A stretch of 64,000 bases of DNA. Origin: Siphonodentalium dalli (Eukaryota > Mollusca > Scaphopoda > Gadilida > Siphonodentaliidae). A program made the position numbers and the translations under genes. The first letter of the stretch is position 1, and every line of letters starts with the position of its first letter. The notes under the pieces were generated by a model. It did not search any database. It had not been told where the DNA came from and was given only the letters and a program-made list of their open reading frames with translations. Shown piece by piece: positions 31,301 to 47,160 of this stretch. The DNA is taken from positions 40,052,918-40,116,917 of the forward strand of contig CP136062.1 of the NCBI GenBank assembly GCA_032622095.1, in the 5' to 3' direction.

Positions 31301-34300
31301 TATAACCGCCACACTCATATATAGGTATCCCCACCACATACATCTATAGGTATCACCACCACATACATATATAGGTATCCCCACCACATAAATATATAGG
31401 TATCCCCACCACACACATCTATATGTATCACCACCACATACATATATAGGTATCCCCACCACATAAATATATAGGTATCACCATCACACACATCTATATG
31501 TATCACCACCACATACATATATAGGTATCCCCACCACACACATATATAGGTATCCCACCACATACATATATAGGTATCCCCACCACACACATATAGGTAT
31601 CCTCACCACACACATATATAGGTATCCTCACTACACAAATATATAGGTATCCCCGCCACATACATCTATAGGTATCACCACCACATACATCTATAGTTAT
31701 CACCACCACATACATCTATAGGTATCCACAACACATACATCTATAGGTATCCCCACCACACATATATATAGGTATCCCCACCACACACATATATATGTAT
31801 CCCCACCACATACATCTATAGGTATCCCCACCACACACATATAGGTATCCCCGCCACACACATCCATAGGTATCACCTCCACATACATATATAGGTATCC
31901 CCACCACATACATCTATAGGTATCCCCACCACATACATATATAGGTATTCCCACCACATACATATATAGGTATCCCCACCACACTCATCTATAGGTATCA
32001 CCTCCACATACATATAGAGGTATCCCCAACACATACATATATAGGTATCCCAACCACATACATATATAGGTATCCCCACCACATACATATATAGTTATCC
32101 CCGCCACACACATATATAGGTATCCCCACCACACATATATATAGGTATCCCCACCACATAAATATATAGGTATCACCATCACACACATATATAGGTATCC
32201 CCACACATACATATATTGGTATCCCACCACATACATCTATAGGTATCCCCACCGCACACATATATTGGTATCCCACCACATACATCTATAGGTATCCCCA
32301 CCGCACACATATATAGGTATCCCCATCACATACATACATAGGTATCCCCACCACATACATATATAGGTATCCCCACCACATTCATCTATAGGTATCCCCA
32401 CCACACACATCTATATGTATCACCACCACACACATCTATAGGTATCCCCACCAAACACATATATAGGTATCCCCACCATACACATCATTATGTATCACCG
32501 CCACACACATATATAGGTATCCCCATCACATACATCTATAGGTATCACCACCAAATACATATATAGGTATCCCCACCACATAAATCTATAGGTATCCCCA
32601 CCACACACATCTATATGTATCACCACCACATACATATATAGGTATCCCCACCACACACATATATAGGTATCCCACCACATACATATATAGGTATCCCCAC
32701 CACACACATATAGGTATCCTCACCACACACATATATAGGTATCCTCACCACACACATATATAGGTATCCCCGCCACATACATCTATAGGTATCACCACCA
32801 CATACATCTATAGTTATCACCACCACATAAATATATAGGTATCCCCGCCACATACATATATAGGTATCACCACCATACACATCTATTGGTATCCCCGCCA
32901 CACACATCTATAGGTATCCCCACCACATACATATATAGGTATCCCCACCACATACATATATAGGTATCACCACCACACACATATAAGTATCCCCGCCACA
33001 TACATATAGGTATCCCCACCACACACATATAGGTATCCCCACCACACACATCTATAGGTATCACCTCCACATACATATAGAGGTATCCCCAACACATACA
33101 TATATAGGTATCCCCACCACATACATATGTAGGTATCCCCACCACATACATATATAGTTATCCCCGCCACACACATATATAGGTATCCCCAACACACTCA
33201 TATATAGGTATCCCCACCACATACATATATAGGTATCACCATCACACACATATATAGGTATCCCCACCACATACATATATTGGTATCCCACCACATACAT
33301 CTGTAGGTATCCCCACCGCACACATATATTGGTATCCCACCACATACATATATAGGTATCCCCACCGCACACATATATAGGTATCCATATCACATACATA
33401 CATAGGTATCCCCACCACATACATATATAGGTATCCCCACCACATAAATATGTATGTATCCCCACCACACACATATATAGGTATCCCCACCACATACATA
33501 TATAGGTATCCCCACCACATACATATATAGGTCTCCCCACCACATACATCTATATGTATCCCCACCACATACATATTTAGGTATCCCCACCACATACATC
33601 TATAGGTATCCCCACCACATACATATATAGGTATCCCCACCACATACATATATAGGTATCCCCACCACATACATATATAGGTATCCCCACCACATACATA
33701 TATAGGTATCCCCACCACATACATCTATAGGTATCCCCACCACACACATCTATATGTATCATCACCACACACATCTATAGGTATCCCCACCAAACACATA
33801 TATAGGTATCCCCACCATACACATCAATATGTATCACCGCCACACACATATATAGGTATCCCCACCACATACATCTATAGGTATCCCCACCATACACATC
33901 TATAGGTATCCCCACCATACACATCTATATGTATAACCGCCACACTCATATATAGGTATTGCCACCACATACATCTATAGGTATCACCACCACATACATA
34001 TATAGGTATCCCCACCACATAAATCTATAGGTATCCCCACCACACACATCTATATGTATCACCACCACATACATATATAGGTATCCCCACCACACACATA
34101 TATAGGTATCCCACCACATACATATATAGGTATCCCCACCACACACATATAGGTATCCTCACCACACACATATATAGGTATACTCACCACACACATATAT
34201 AGGTATCCCCGCCACATACATCTATAGGTATCACCACCACATACATCTATAGTTATCACCACCACATACATCTATAGGTATCCACACCACATACATCTAT

Positions 34301-35140
34301 AGGTATCCCCACCACATACATCTATATGTATCCCCGCCACACACATCAATAGGTATCCTCACCACACACATATATAGGTATCCCACCACATACATCTATA
34401 GGTATCCCCACCACACATATATATAGGTATCCCCACCACACACACATATATGTATCCCCACCACATACATCTATAGGTATCCCCACCACACACATATAGG
34501 TATCCCCGCCACACACATCTATAGGTATCACCTCCACATACATATATAGGTATCCCCACCACATACATCTATAGGTATCCCCACCACATACATAAATAGG
34601 TATTCCCACCACATACATATATAGGTATCACCACCACATACATATATAGGTATCCCCACCACATACATATATAGGTATCCCCACCACATACATCTATAGG
34701 TATCCCCACCATACACATATATAGGTATCCCCACCATACACATCTATATGTATAACCGCCACACTCATATATAGGTATCCCCACCACATACATCTATAGG
34801 TATCACCACCACATACATATATAGGTATCCCCACCACATAAATCTATAGGTATCCCCACCACACACATCTATATGTATCACCACAACATACATATATATG
34901 TATCCCCACCACACACATATATAGGTATCCCACCATATACATATATAGGTATCCCCACCACACACATATAGGTATCCTCACCACACACATATATAGGTAT
35001 CCTCACCACACACATATATAGGTATCCCCGCCACATACATCTATAGGTATCACCACCACATACATCTATAGTTATCACCACCGCATACATCTATAGGTAT
35101 CCACACCACATACATCTATAGGTATCCCCACCACATACAT
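28400..35140. repeat. Mosaic segment between the 919-bp duplication and the regular higher-order repeats
   Basis: Marker units at 28427, 30509, 31304, 33935 and 34754 are spaced 2,082, 795, 2,631 and 819 bp apart. The 819-bp step repeats a local block (34059 and 34878). The last step before the regular region (34754 to 35723) is 969 bp, the length that then recurs to the right. Two junctions near 29,580 and 32,500 lack the marker although the units that normally follow it are present, suggesting deletions or crossovers at that point. No gene is present. Confidence 0.7.
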
Positions 35141-38100
35141 CTATATGTATCCCCACCACACACATCTATAGGTATCCTCACCACACACATATATAGGTAT
35201 CCCACCACATACATCTATAGGTATCCCCACCACACACATATATAAATATCCCCACCACACACATATATAGGTATCCCCACCACATACATCTATAGGTATC
35301 CCCACCACACACATATAGGTATCCCCGGCACACGCATCTATAGGTATCACCTCCACATACATATATAGGTATCCCCACCACATACATCTATAGGTATCCC
35401 CACCACATACATTTATAGGTATTCCCACCACATACATATATAGGTATCCCCACCACATACATATATAGGTATCCCCACCACATACATATATAGGTATCCC
35501 CACCACATACATATATAGGTATCACCACCACACACATCTATATGTATCACCACCACACACATCTATAGGTATCCCCACCAAACACATATATAGGTATCCC
35601 CACCATACACATCAATATGTATCACCGCCACACACATATATAGGTATCCCCACCACATACATCTATAGGTATCCCCACCATACACATCTATAGGTATCCC
35701 CACCATACACATCTATATGTATAACCGCCACACACATCTATAGGTATCCCCACCACATACATATATAGGTAACCCAACCACACACATATATAGGTATACC
35801 CACCACATAAATCTATAGGTATCCCCACCACACACATCTATATGTATCACCACCACATACATATATAGGTATCCCCACCACACACATATATAGGTATCCC
35901 CGCCACATACATCTATAGGTATCACCACCACATACATCTATAGTTATCACCACCACATAAATATAAAGGTATCCCCGCCACATACATATATAGGTATCAC
36001 CAGCATACACATCTATAGGTATCCCCACCACATACATATATAGGTATCCCCACCACATACATATATAGGTATCACCACCACACACATATAAGTATCCCCG
36101 CCACATACATATAGGTATCCCCACCACACACATATAGGTATCCCCACCACACACATCTATAGGTATCACCTCCACATACATATAGAGGTATCCCCAACAC
36201 ATACATATATAGGTATCCCCACCACATACATATATAGGTATTCCCACCACATACATATATAGTTATCCCCGCCACACACATATATAGGTATCCCCACCAC
36301 GCACATATATAGGTATCCCCTCCACATACATATATATTTATCACCATCACACACATATATAGGTATCCCCACCACATACATGTATTGGTATCCCACCACA
36401 TACATCTATAGGTATCCCCACCGCACACATATATTGGTATCCCACCACATACATCTATAGGTATCCCCACCGCACACATATATAGGTATCCCCATCGCAT
36501 ACATGCATAGGTATCCCCACCACATACATATATAGGTATCCCCACCACATACATCTGTATGTATCCCCACCACACACATATATAGGTATCCCCACCACAT
36601 ACATATATAGGTATCCCCACCACATACATATATAGGTCTCCCCACCACATACATCTATATGTATCCCCACCACATACATATTTAGGTATCCCCACCACAT
36701 ACATCTTAAGGTATCCCCACCACATACATATATAGGTATCCCCACCACATACATATATAGGTATCCCCACCACATACATATATAGGTATCCCCACCACAT
36801 ACATATATAGGTATCCCCACCACATTCATCTATAGGTATCCCAACCACACACATCTATATGTATCACCACCACACACATCTATAGGTATCCCCACCAAAC
36901 ACATATATAGGTATCCCCACCATACACATCAATATGTATCACCGCCACACACATATATAGGTATCCCCACCACATACATCTATAGGTATCCCCACCATAC
37001 ACATCTATAGGTATCTCCACCATACACATCTATATGTATAACCGCCACACTCATATATAGGTATCCCCACCACATACATCTATAGGTATCACCACCACAT
37101 ACATATATAGGTATCCCCACCACATAAATCTATAGGTATCCCCACCACACACATCTATATGTATCACCACCACATACATATATAGGTATCCCCACCACAC
37201 ACATATATCGGTATCCCACCACATACATATATAGGTATCCCCACCACACACATATAGGTATCCTCACCACACACATATATAGGTATCCTCACCACACACA
37301 TATATAGGTATCCCCGCCACATACATCTATAGGTATCACCACCACATACATCTATAGTTATCACCACCACATACATCTATAGGTATCCACACCACATACA
37401 TCTATAGGTATCCCCACCACATACATCTATATGTATCCCCGCCGCACACATCTATAGGAATCCTCACCACACACATATATAGGTATCCCACCACATACAT
37501 CTATAGGTATCCCCACCACACATATATATAGGTATCCCCACCACACACATATATATGTATCCCCACCACATACATCTATAGGTATCCCCACCACACACAT
37601 ATAGGTATCCCCGCCACACACATCTATAGGTATCACCTCCACATACATATATAGGTATCCCCACCACATACATCTATAGGTATCCCCACCACATACATAT
37701 ATAGGTATTCCCACCACATACATATATAGGTATCCCCACCACATACATATATAGGTATCCCCACCACATACATATATAGGTATCCCCACCACATATATCT
37801 ATAGGTATCCCCACCACACACATCTATATGTATCACCACCACACAAATCTATAGGTATCCCCACCAAACACATATATAGGTATCCCCACCATACACATCA
37901 ATATGTATCACCGCCACACACATATATAGGTATCCCCACCACATACATCTATAGGTATCCCCACCATACACATCTATAGGTATCCCCACCATACACATCT
38001 ATATGTATAACCGCAACACTCATATATAGGTATCCCCACCACATACATCTATAGGTATCACCACCACATACATATATAGGTATCCCCACCACATAAATCT

Positions 38101-41100
38101 ATAGGTATCCCCACCACACACATCTATATGTATCACCACCACATACATATATAGGTATCCCCACCACACACATATATAGGTATCCCAACACATACATATA
38201 TAGGTATCCCCACCACACATCTATAGGTATCTCCACCACATACATATATAGGTATCACCACCACACACATATAGGTATCCCCACCACACACATATATAGG
38301 TATCCCCACCACACACAAATATAGGTATTCCCACCACATACATATATAGGTATCCCACCACATACATCTATAGGTATCCCCACCACACACATATATAAAT
38401 ATCCCCACCACACACATATATAGGTATCCCCACCACATACATCTATAGGTATCCCCACCACACACATATAGGTATCCCCGGCACACGCATCTATAGGTAT
38501 CACCTCCACATACATATATAGGTATCCCCACCACATACATCTATAGGTATCCCCACCACATACATTTATAGGTATTCCCACCACATACATATATAGGTAT
38601 CCCCACCACATACATATATAGGTATCCCCACCACATACATATATAGGTATCCCCACCACATACATCTATAGGTATCACCACCACACACATCTATATGTAT
38701 CACCACCACACACATCTATAGGTATCCCCACCAAACACATATATAGGTATCCCCACCATACACATCAATATGTATCACCGCCACACACATATATAGGTAT
38801 CCCCACCACATACATCTATAGGTATCCCCACCATACACATCTATAGGTATCCCCACCATACACATCTATATGTATAACCGCCACACACATCTATAGGTAT
38901 CCCCACCACATACATATATAGGTATCCCAACCACACACATATATAGGTATACCCACCACATAAATCTATAGGTATCCCCACCACACACATCTATATGTAT
39001 CACCACCACATACATATATAGGTATCCCCACCACACACATATATAGGTATCCCCGCCACATACATCTATAGGTATCACCACCACATACATCTATATTTAT
39101 CACCACCACATAAATATAAAGGTATCCCCGCCACATACATATATAGGTATCACCACCATACACATCTATAGGTATCCCCACCACATACATATATAGGTAT
39201 CCCCACCACATACATATATAGGTATCACCACCACACACATATAAGTATCCCCGCCACATACATATAGGTATCCCCGCCACACACATATAGGTATCCCCAC
39301 CACACACATCTATAGGTATCACCTCCACATACATATAGAGGTATCCCCAACACATACATATATAGGTATCCCCACCACATACATATATAGGTATTCCCAA
39401 CACATACATATATAGTTATCCCCGCCACACACATATATAGGTATCCCCACCACGCACATATATAGGTATCCCCTCCACATACATATATATTTATCACCAT
39501 CACACACATATATAGGTATCCCCACCACATACATGTATTGGTATCCCACCACATACATCTATAGGTATCCCCACCGCACACATATATTGGTATCCCACCA
39601 CATACATCTATAGGTATCCCCACCGCACACATATATAGGTATCCCCATCGCATACATGCATAGGTATCCCCACCACATACATATATAGGTATCCCCACCA
39701 CATACATCTGTATGTATCCCCACCACACACATATATAGGTATCCCCACCACATACATATATAGGTATCCCCACCACATACATATATAGGTCTCCCCACCA
39801 CATACATCTATATGTATCCCCACCACATACATATTTAGGTATCCCCACCACATACATCTTAAGGTATCCCCACCACATACATATATAGGTATCCCCACCA
39901 CATACATATATAGGTATCCCCACCACATACATATATAGGTATCCCCACCACATACATATATAGGTATCCCCACCACATTCATCTATAGGTATCCCAACCA
40001 CACACATCTATATGTATCACCACCACACACATCTATAGGTATCCCCACCAAACACATATATAGGTATCCCCACCATACACATCAATATGTATCACCGCCA
40101 CACACATATATAGGTATCCCCACCACATACATCTATAGGTATCCCCACCATACACATCTATAGGTATCTCCACCATACACATCTATATGTATAACCGCCA
40201 CACTCATATATAGGTATCCCCACCACATACATCTATAGGTATCACCACCACATACATATATAGGTATCCCCACCACATAAATCTATAGGTATCCCCACCA
40301 CACACATCTATATGTATCACCACCACATACATATATAGGTATCCCCACCACACACATATATAGGTATCCCACCACATACATATATAGGTATCCCCACCAC
40401 ACACATATAGGTATCCTCACCACACACATATATAGGTATCCTCACCACACACATATATAGGTATCCCCGCCACATACATCTATAGGTATCACCACCACAT
40501 ACATCTATAGTTATCACCACCACATACATCTATAGGTATCCACACCACATACATCTATAGGTATCCCCACCACATACATCTATATGTATCCCCGCCACAC
40601 ACATCTATAGGTATCCTCACCACACACATATATAGGTATCCCACCACATACATCTATAGGTATCCCCACCACACATATATATAGGTATCCCCACCACACA
40701 CATATATATGTATCCCCACCACATACATCTATAGGTATTCCCACCACACACATATAGGTATCCCCGCCACACACATCTATAGGTATCACCTCCACATACA
40801 TATATAGGTATCCCCACCACATACATCTATAGGTATCCCCACCACATACATATATAGGTATTCCCACCACATACATATATAGGTATCCCCACCACATACA
40901 TATATAGGTATCCCCACCACATACATATATAGGTATCCCCACCACATACATCTATAGGTATCCCCACCACACACATCTATATGTATCACCACCACACAAA
41001 TCTATAGGTATCCCCACCAAACACATATATAGGTATCCCCACCATACACATCAATATGTATCACCGCCACACACATATATAGGTATCCCCACCACATACA

Positions 41101-44100
41101 TCTATAGGTATCCCCACCATACACATCTATAGGTATCCCCACCATACACATCTATATGTATAACCGCAACACTCATATATAGGTATCCCCACCACATACA
41201 TCTATAGGTATCACCACCACATACATATATAGGTATCCCCACCACATAAATCTATAGGTATCCCCACCACACACATCTATATGTATCACCACCACATACA
41301 TATATAGGTATCCCCACCACACACATATATAGGTATCCCAACACATACATATATAGGTATCCCCACCACACATCTATAGGTATCTCCACCACATACATAT
41401 ATAGGTATCACCACCACACACATATAGGTATCCCCACCACACACATATATAGGTATCCCCACCACACACAAATATAGGTATTCCCACCACATACATCTAT
41501 ATGTATCCCCACCACACACATCTATAGGTATCCTCACCGCACACATATATAGGTATCCCACCACATACATCTATAGGTATCCCCACCACACACATATATA
41601 AATATCCCCACCACACACATATATAGGTATCCCCACCACATACATCTATAGGTATCCCCACCACACACATATAGGTATCCCCGGCACACGCATCTATAGG
41701 TATCACCTCCACATACATATATAGGTATCCCCACCACATACATCTATAGGTATCCCCACCACATACATTTATAGGTATTCCCACCACATACATATATAGG
41801 TATCCCCACCACATACATATATAGGTATCCCCACCACATACATATATAGGTATCCCCACCACATACATCTATAGGTATCACCACCACACACATCTATATG
41901 TATCACCACCACACACATCTATAGGTATCCCCACCAAACACATATATAGGTATCCCCACCATACACATCAATATGTATCACCGCCACACACATATATAGG
42001 TATCCCCACCACATACATCTATAGGTATCCCCACCATACACATCTATAGGTATCCCCACCATACACATCTATATGTATAACCGCCACACACATCTATAGG
42101 TATCCCCACCACATACATATATAGGTATCCCAACCACACACATATATAGGTATCCCCACCACATAAATCTATAGGTATCCCCACCACACACATCTATATG
42201 TATCACCACCACATACATATATAGGTATCCCCACCACACACATATATAGGTATCCCCGCCACATACATCTATAGGTATCACCACCACATACATCTATAGT
42301 TATCACCACCACATAAATATAAAGGTATCCCCGCCACATACATATATAGGTATCACCACCATACACATCTATAGGTATCCCCACCACATACATATATAGG
42401 TATCCCCACCACATACATATATAGGTATCACCACCACACACATATAAGTATCCCCGCCACATACATATAGGTATCCCCACCACACACATATAGGTATCCC
42501 CACCACACACATCTATAGGTATCACCTCCACATACATATAGAGGTATCCCCAACACATACATATATAGGTATCCCCACCACATACATATATAGGTAACCC
42601 CACCACATACATATATAGTTATCCCCGCCACACACATATATAGGTATCCCCACCACGCACATATATAGGTATCCCCTCCACATACATATATATTTATCAC
42701 CATCACACACATATATAGGTATCCCCACCACATACATGTATTGGTATCCCACCACATACATCTATAGGTATCCCCACCGCACACATATATTGGTATCCCA
42801 CCACATACATCTATAGGTATCCCCACCGCACACATATATAGGTATCCCCATCGCATACATGCATAGGTATCCCCACCACATACATATATAGGTATCCCCA
42901 CCACATACATCTGTATGTATCCCCACCACACACATATATAGGTATCCCCACCACATACATATATAGGTATCCCCACCACATACATATATAGGTCTCCCCA
43001 CCACATACATCTATATGTATCCCCACCACATACATATTTAGGTGTCCCCACCACATACATCTTAAGGTATCCCCACCACATACATATATAGGTATCCCCA
43101 CCACATACATATATAGGTATCCCCACCACATACATATATAGGTATCCCCACCACATACATATATAGGTATCCCCACCACATTCATCTATAGGTATCCCCA
43201 CCACACACATCTATATGTATCACCACCACACACATCTATATGTATCCCCACCAAACACATATATAGGTATCCCCACCATACACATCAATATGTATCACCG
43301 CCACACACATATATAGGTATCCCCACCACATACATCTATAGGTATCCCCACCATACACATCTATAGGTATCTCCACCATACACATCTATATGTATAACCG
43401 CCACACTCATATATAGGTATCCCCACCGCATACATCTATAGGTATCACCACCACATACATATATAGGTATCCCCACCACATAAATCTATAGGTATCCCCA
43501 CCACACACATCTATATGTATCACCACCACATACATATATAGGTATCCCCACCACACACATATATAGGTATCCCACCACATACATATATAGGTATCCCCAC
43601 CACACACATATAGGTATCCTCACCACACACATATATAGGTATCCTCACCACACACATATATAGGTATCCCCGCCACATACATCTATAGGTATCACCAAGA
43701 CATACATCTATAGTTATCACCACCACATACATCTATAGGTATCCACACCACATACATCAATAGGTATCCCCACCACATACATCTATATGTATCCCCGCCA
43801 CACACATCTATAGGTATCCTCACCACACACATATATAGGTATCCCACCACATACATCTATAGGTATCCCCACCACACATATATATAGGTATCCCCACCAC
43901 ACACATATATATGTATCCCCACCACATACATCTATAGGTATCACCACCACATACATATATAGGTATCCCCACCACATAAATCTATAGGTATCCCCACCAC
44001 ACACATCTATATGTATCACCACCACATACATATATAGGTATCCCCACCACACACATATATAGGTATCCCACCACATACATATATAGGTATCCCCACCACA

Positions 44101-45120
44101 CACATATAGGTATCCCCGCCACACACATCTATAGGTATCACCTCCACATACATATATAGGTATCCCCACCACATACATCTATAGGTATCCCCACCACATA
44201 CATATATAGGTATTCCCACCACATACATATATAGGTATCCCCACCACATACATATATAGGTATCCCCACCACATACATATATAGGTATCCCCACCACATA
44301 CATCTATAGGTATCCCCACCACACACATCTATATGTATCACCACCACACAAATCTATAGGTATCCCCACCAAACACATATATAGGTATCCCCACCATACA
44401 CATCAATATGTATCACCGCCACACACATATATAGGTATCCCCACCACATACATCTATAGGTATCCCCACCATACACATCTATAGGTATCCCCACCATACA
44501 CATCTATATGTATAACCGCAACACTCATATATAGGTATCCCCACCACATACATCTATAGGTATCACCACCACATACATATATAGGTATCCCCACCACATA
44601 AATCTATAGGTATCCCCACCACACACATCTATATGTATCACCACCACATACATATATAGGTATCCCCACCACACACATATATAGGTATCCCAACACATAC
44701 ATATATAGGTATCCCCACCACACATCTATAGGTATCTCCACCACATACATATATAGGTATCACCACCACACACATATAGGTATCCCCACCACACACATAT
44801 ATAGGTATCCCCACCACACACAAATATAGGTATTCCCACCACATACATATATAGGTCTCCCCACCACATACATCTAGAGGTATCCCCACCACACACATCT
44901 ATATGTATCCCCACCACACACATATATAGGTATCCCCACCACATACATCTATAGGTATCCCCACCACTCACATATATAGGTATCCCCACCACACACATAT
45001 ATAGGTATTCCCACCACATACATCTATAGGTATCCCCACCACACACATATAGGTATCCCCGCCACACACATCTATAAGTATCACCTCCACATACATCTAT
45101 AGGTATCACCACAACATACA
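35141..45120. repeat. Regular higher-order repeat, consecutive copies of 3,153 and 3,203 bp
   Basis: Starting near 35,141, landmarks recur at +3,153 and then +3,203 bp: marker units 35723, 38876, 42079; 37040, 40193, 43396; triple-23 modules 36073, 39226, 42429. Each copy consists of an a-to-b block of 1,317 bp, a b-to-c block of 969 bp (1,118 bp in the third copy) and a c-to-a block of 867 or 917 bp. The 50-bp difference equals two units. The third copy departs from the pattern after about 44,640 into a block also found at 53,330 and 59,686. Identity between copies is very high by eye over kilobases, so amplification is recent. Confidence 0.93.
43930..44110. repeat. 149-bp local expansion inside the third higher-order copy
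   Basis: The b-to-c distance is 969 bp in the other copies but 1,118 bp here (43396 to 44514). Bases about 43,930-44,110 repeat the units that normally follow the marker (compare 43,430-43,620), including the CACATAAATC unit and the 24-bp and 23-bp units, but without the marker itself. The net gain is 149 bp, six units minus one base, the missing base being the 24-bp unit. An internal unequal exchange or conversion explains this. Confidence 0.8.
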
Positions 45121-47160
45121 TCTATAGGTATCCCCACCACATTCATCTATAGGTATCCCCACCACATACATCTATAGGTATCCCCACCACATTCATCTAT
45201 AGGTATCCCCACCACACACATATATAGGTATCACCGCCACAGACATATATAGGTATTCCCGCCACATACATATAATGGTATCCTCACCACACACATCTAT
45301 AGTTATCCCCACCACACACATATATAGGTATCCCCACCACACACATCTATAGGTATCCCCACCACATACATCTATAGGTATCCCCACCACACACATCTAT
45401 AGGTATCCCCACCACACACATATATAGGTATCACCACCACGTACATATATAAGTATCGCCGCCACACACATATATAGGTATCCCCACCACACACATATAT
45501 ATAGGTATCCCCGCCACACACATATATAGGTATCCCCACCACATACATATATAGGTATCACCACCACATACATATATAGGTATCCCCGCCACACACATAT
45601 ATAGGTATCCCCACCACACACATATATAGGTATCCCCACCACACACATCTATAAGTATCCCCACCACATACATATATAGGTATCCCCACCACATACATAT
45701 ATAAGTATCCCCGCCACATACATATATAGGTATCCCCACCACATACATATATAGGTATCCCCGCCACACACATATATAGGTATCCCCACCACACACATAT
45801 ATATGTATCCACACGACACACATATATAGGTATCCCCACCACATACATATATAGGTCTCCCCACCACATACATCTATAGGTATCCCCACCACATACATAT
45901 ATACGTATCCCCGCCACACACATATATAGGTATTCCCGCCACATACATATATAGGTATCCTCACCACATACATCTATAGGTATCCCCACCACATACATAT
46001 ATAGGTATCACCACCACATACATATATAGGTATCCCCACCACACACATATATAGGTATCCCCACCACACACATATATATAGGTATCCCCGCCACACACAT
46101 ATATAGGTATCCCCACCACATACATATATAGGTATCACCACCACATACATATATAGGTATCCTCACCACACACATCTATAGATATCCCCACCACACACAT
46201 ATATAGGTATCCCCACCACACACATCTATAGGTATCCCCACCACATACATATATAGGTATCCCCCACCACATACATATATAAGTATCCCCGCCACATACA
46301 TATATAGGTATCCCCACCACATACATATATAGGTATCCCCACCACACACATATATAGGTATCCCCACCACACACATGTATTGGTATCCCCACCACACACA
46401 TATATAGGTATCCCCACCACATACATCTATAGGTATCCCCACCATACACATCAATATGTATCACCGCCACACACATATATAGGTATCCCCACCACATACA
46501 TCTATAGGTATCCCCACCATACACATCTATAGGTATCCCCACCATACACATCTATATGTATAACCGCCACACTCATATATAGGTATCCCCACCACATACA
46601 TCTACAGGTATTACCACCACATACATATATAGGTATCCCCACCACATAAATCTATAGGTATCCCCACCACACACATCTATATGTATCACCACCACATACA
46701 TATATAGGTATCCCCACCACACACATATATAGGTAGCCCACCACATACATATATAGGTATCCCCACCACACATCTATAGGTATCACCACCACACACATAT
46801 AGGTATCCCCACCACACACATATATAGGTATCCCCACCACACACAAATATAGGTATCCCCACCACATACATATATAGGTCTCCCCACCACATACATCTAG
46901 AGGTATTCCCACCACACACATCTATATGTATCCCCACCACACACATATATAGGTATCCCCACCACATACATCTATAGGTATCCCCACCACTCACATATAT
47001 AGGTATCCCCACCACACACATATATAGGTATTCCCACCACATACATCTATAGGTATCCCCACCACACACATATAGGTATCCCCGCCACACACATCTATAG
47101 GTATCACCTCCACATACATCTATAGGTATCACCGCAACATACATCTATACGTATCCCCAC
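44514..47160. repeat. Second block type, copied at about 53,206 and 59,562
   Basis: From the c-type marker at 44514 the sequence enters a block rich in GGTCTCCCC, CATCTAGAGG, CACACAAATATAGG and 27-bp units. It is copied at +8,692 then +8,667 bp (44638 to 53330; 45397 to 54064; 45649 to 54316), and again +6,356 bp further (53330 to 59686; 54064 to 60420). It contains a b-type marker at 46562 whose closest relatives are at 61460 and 62706 (+14,898 and +16,144 bp). The block differs in order and variants from the 3.15-kb higher-order repeat. Confidence 0.88.
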
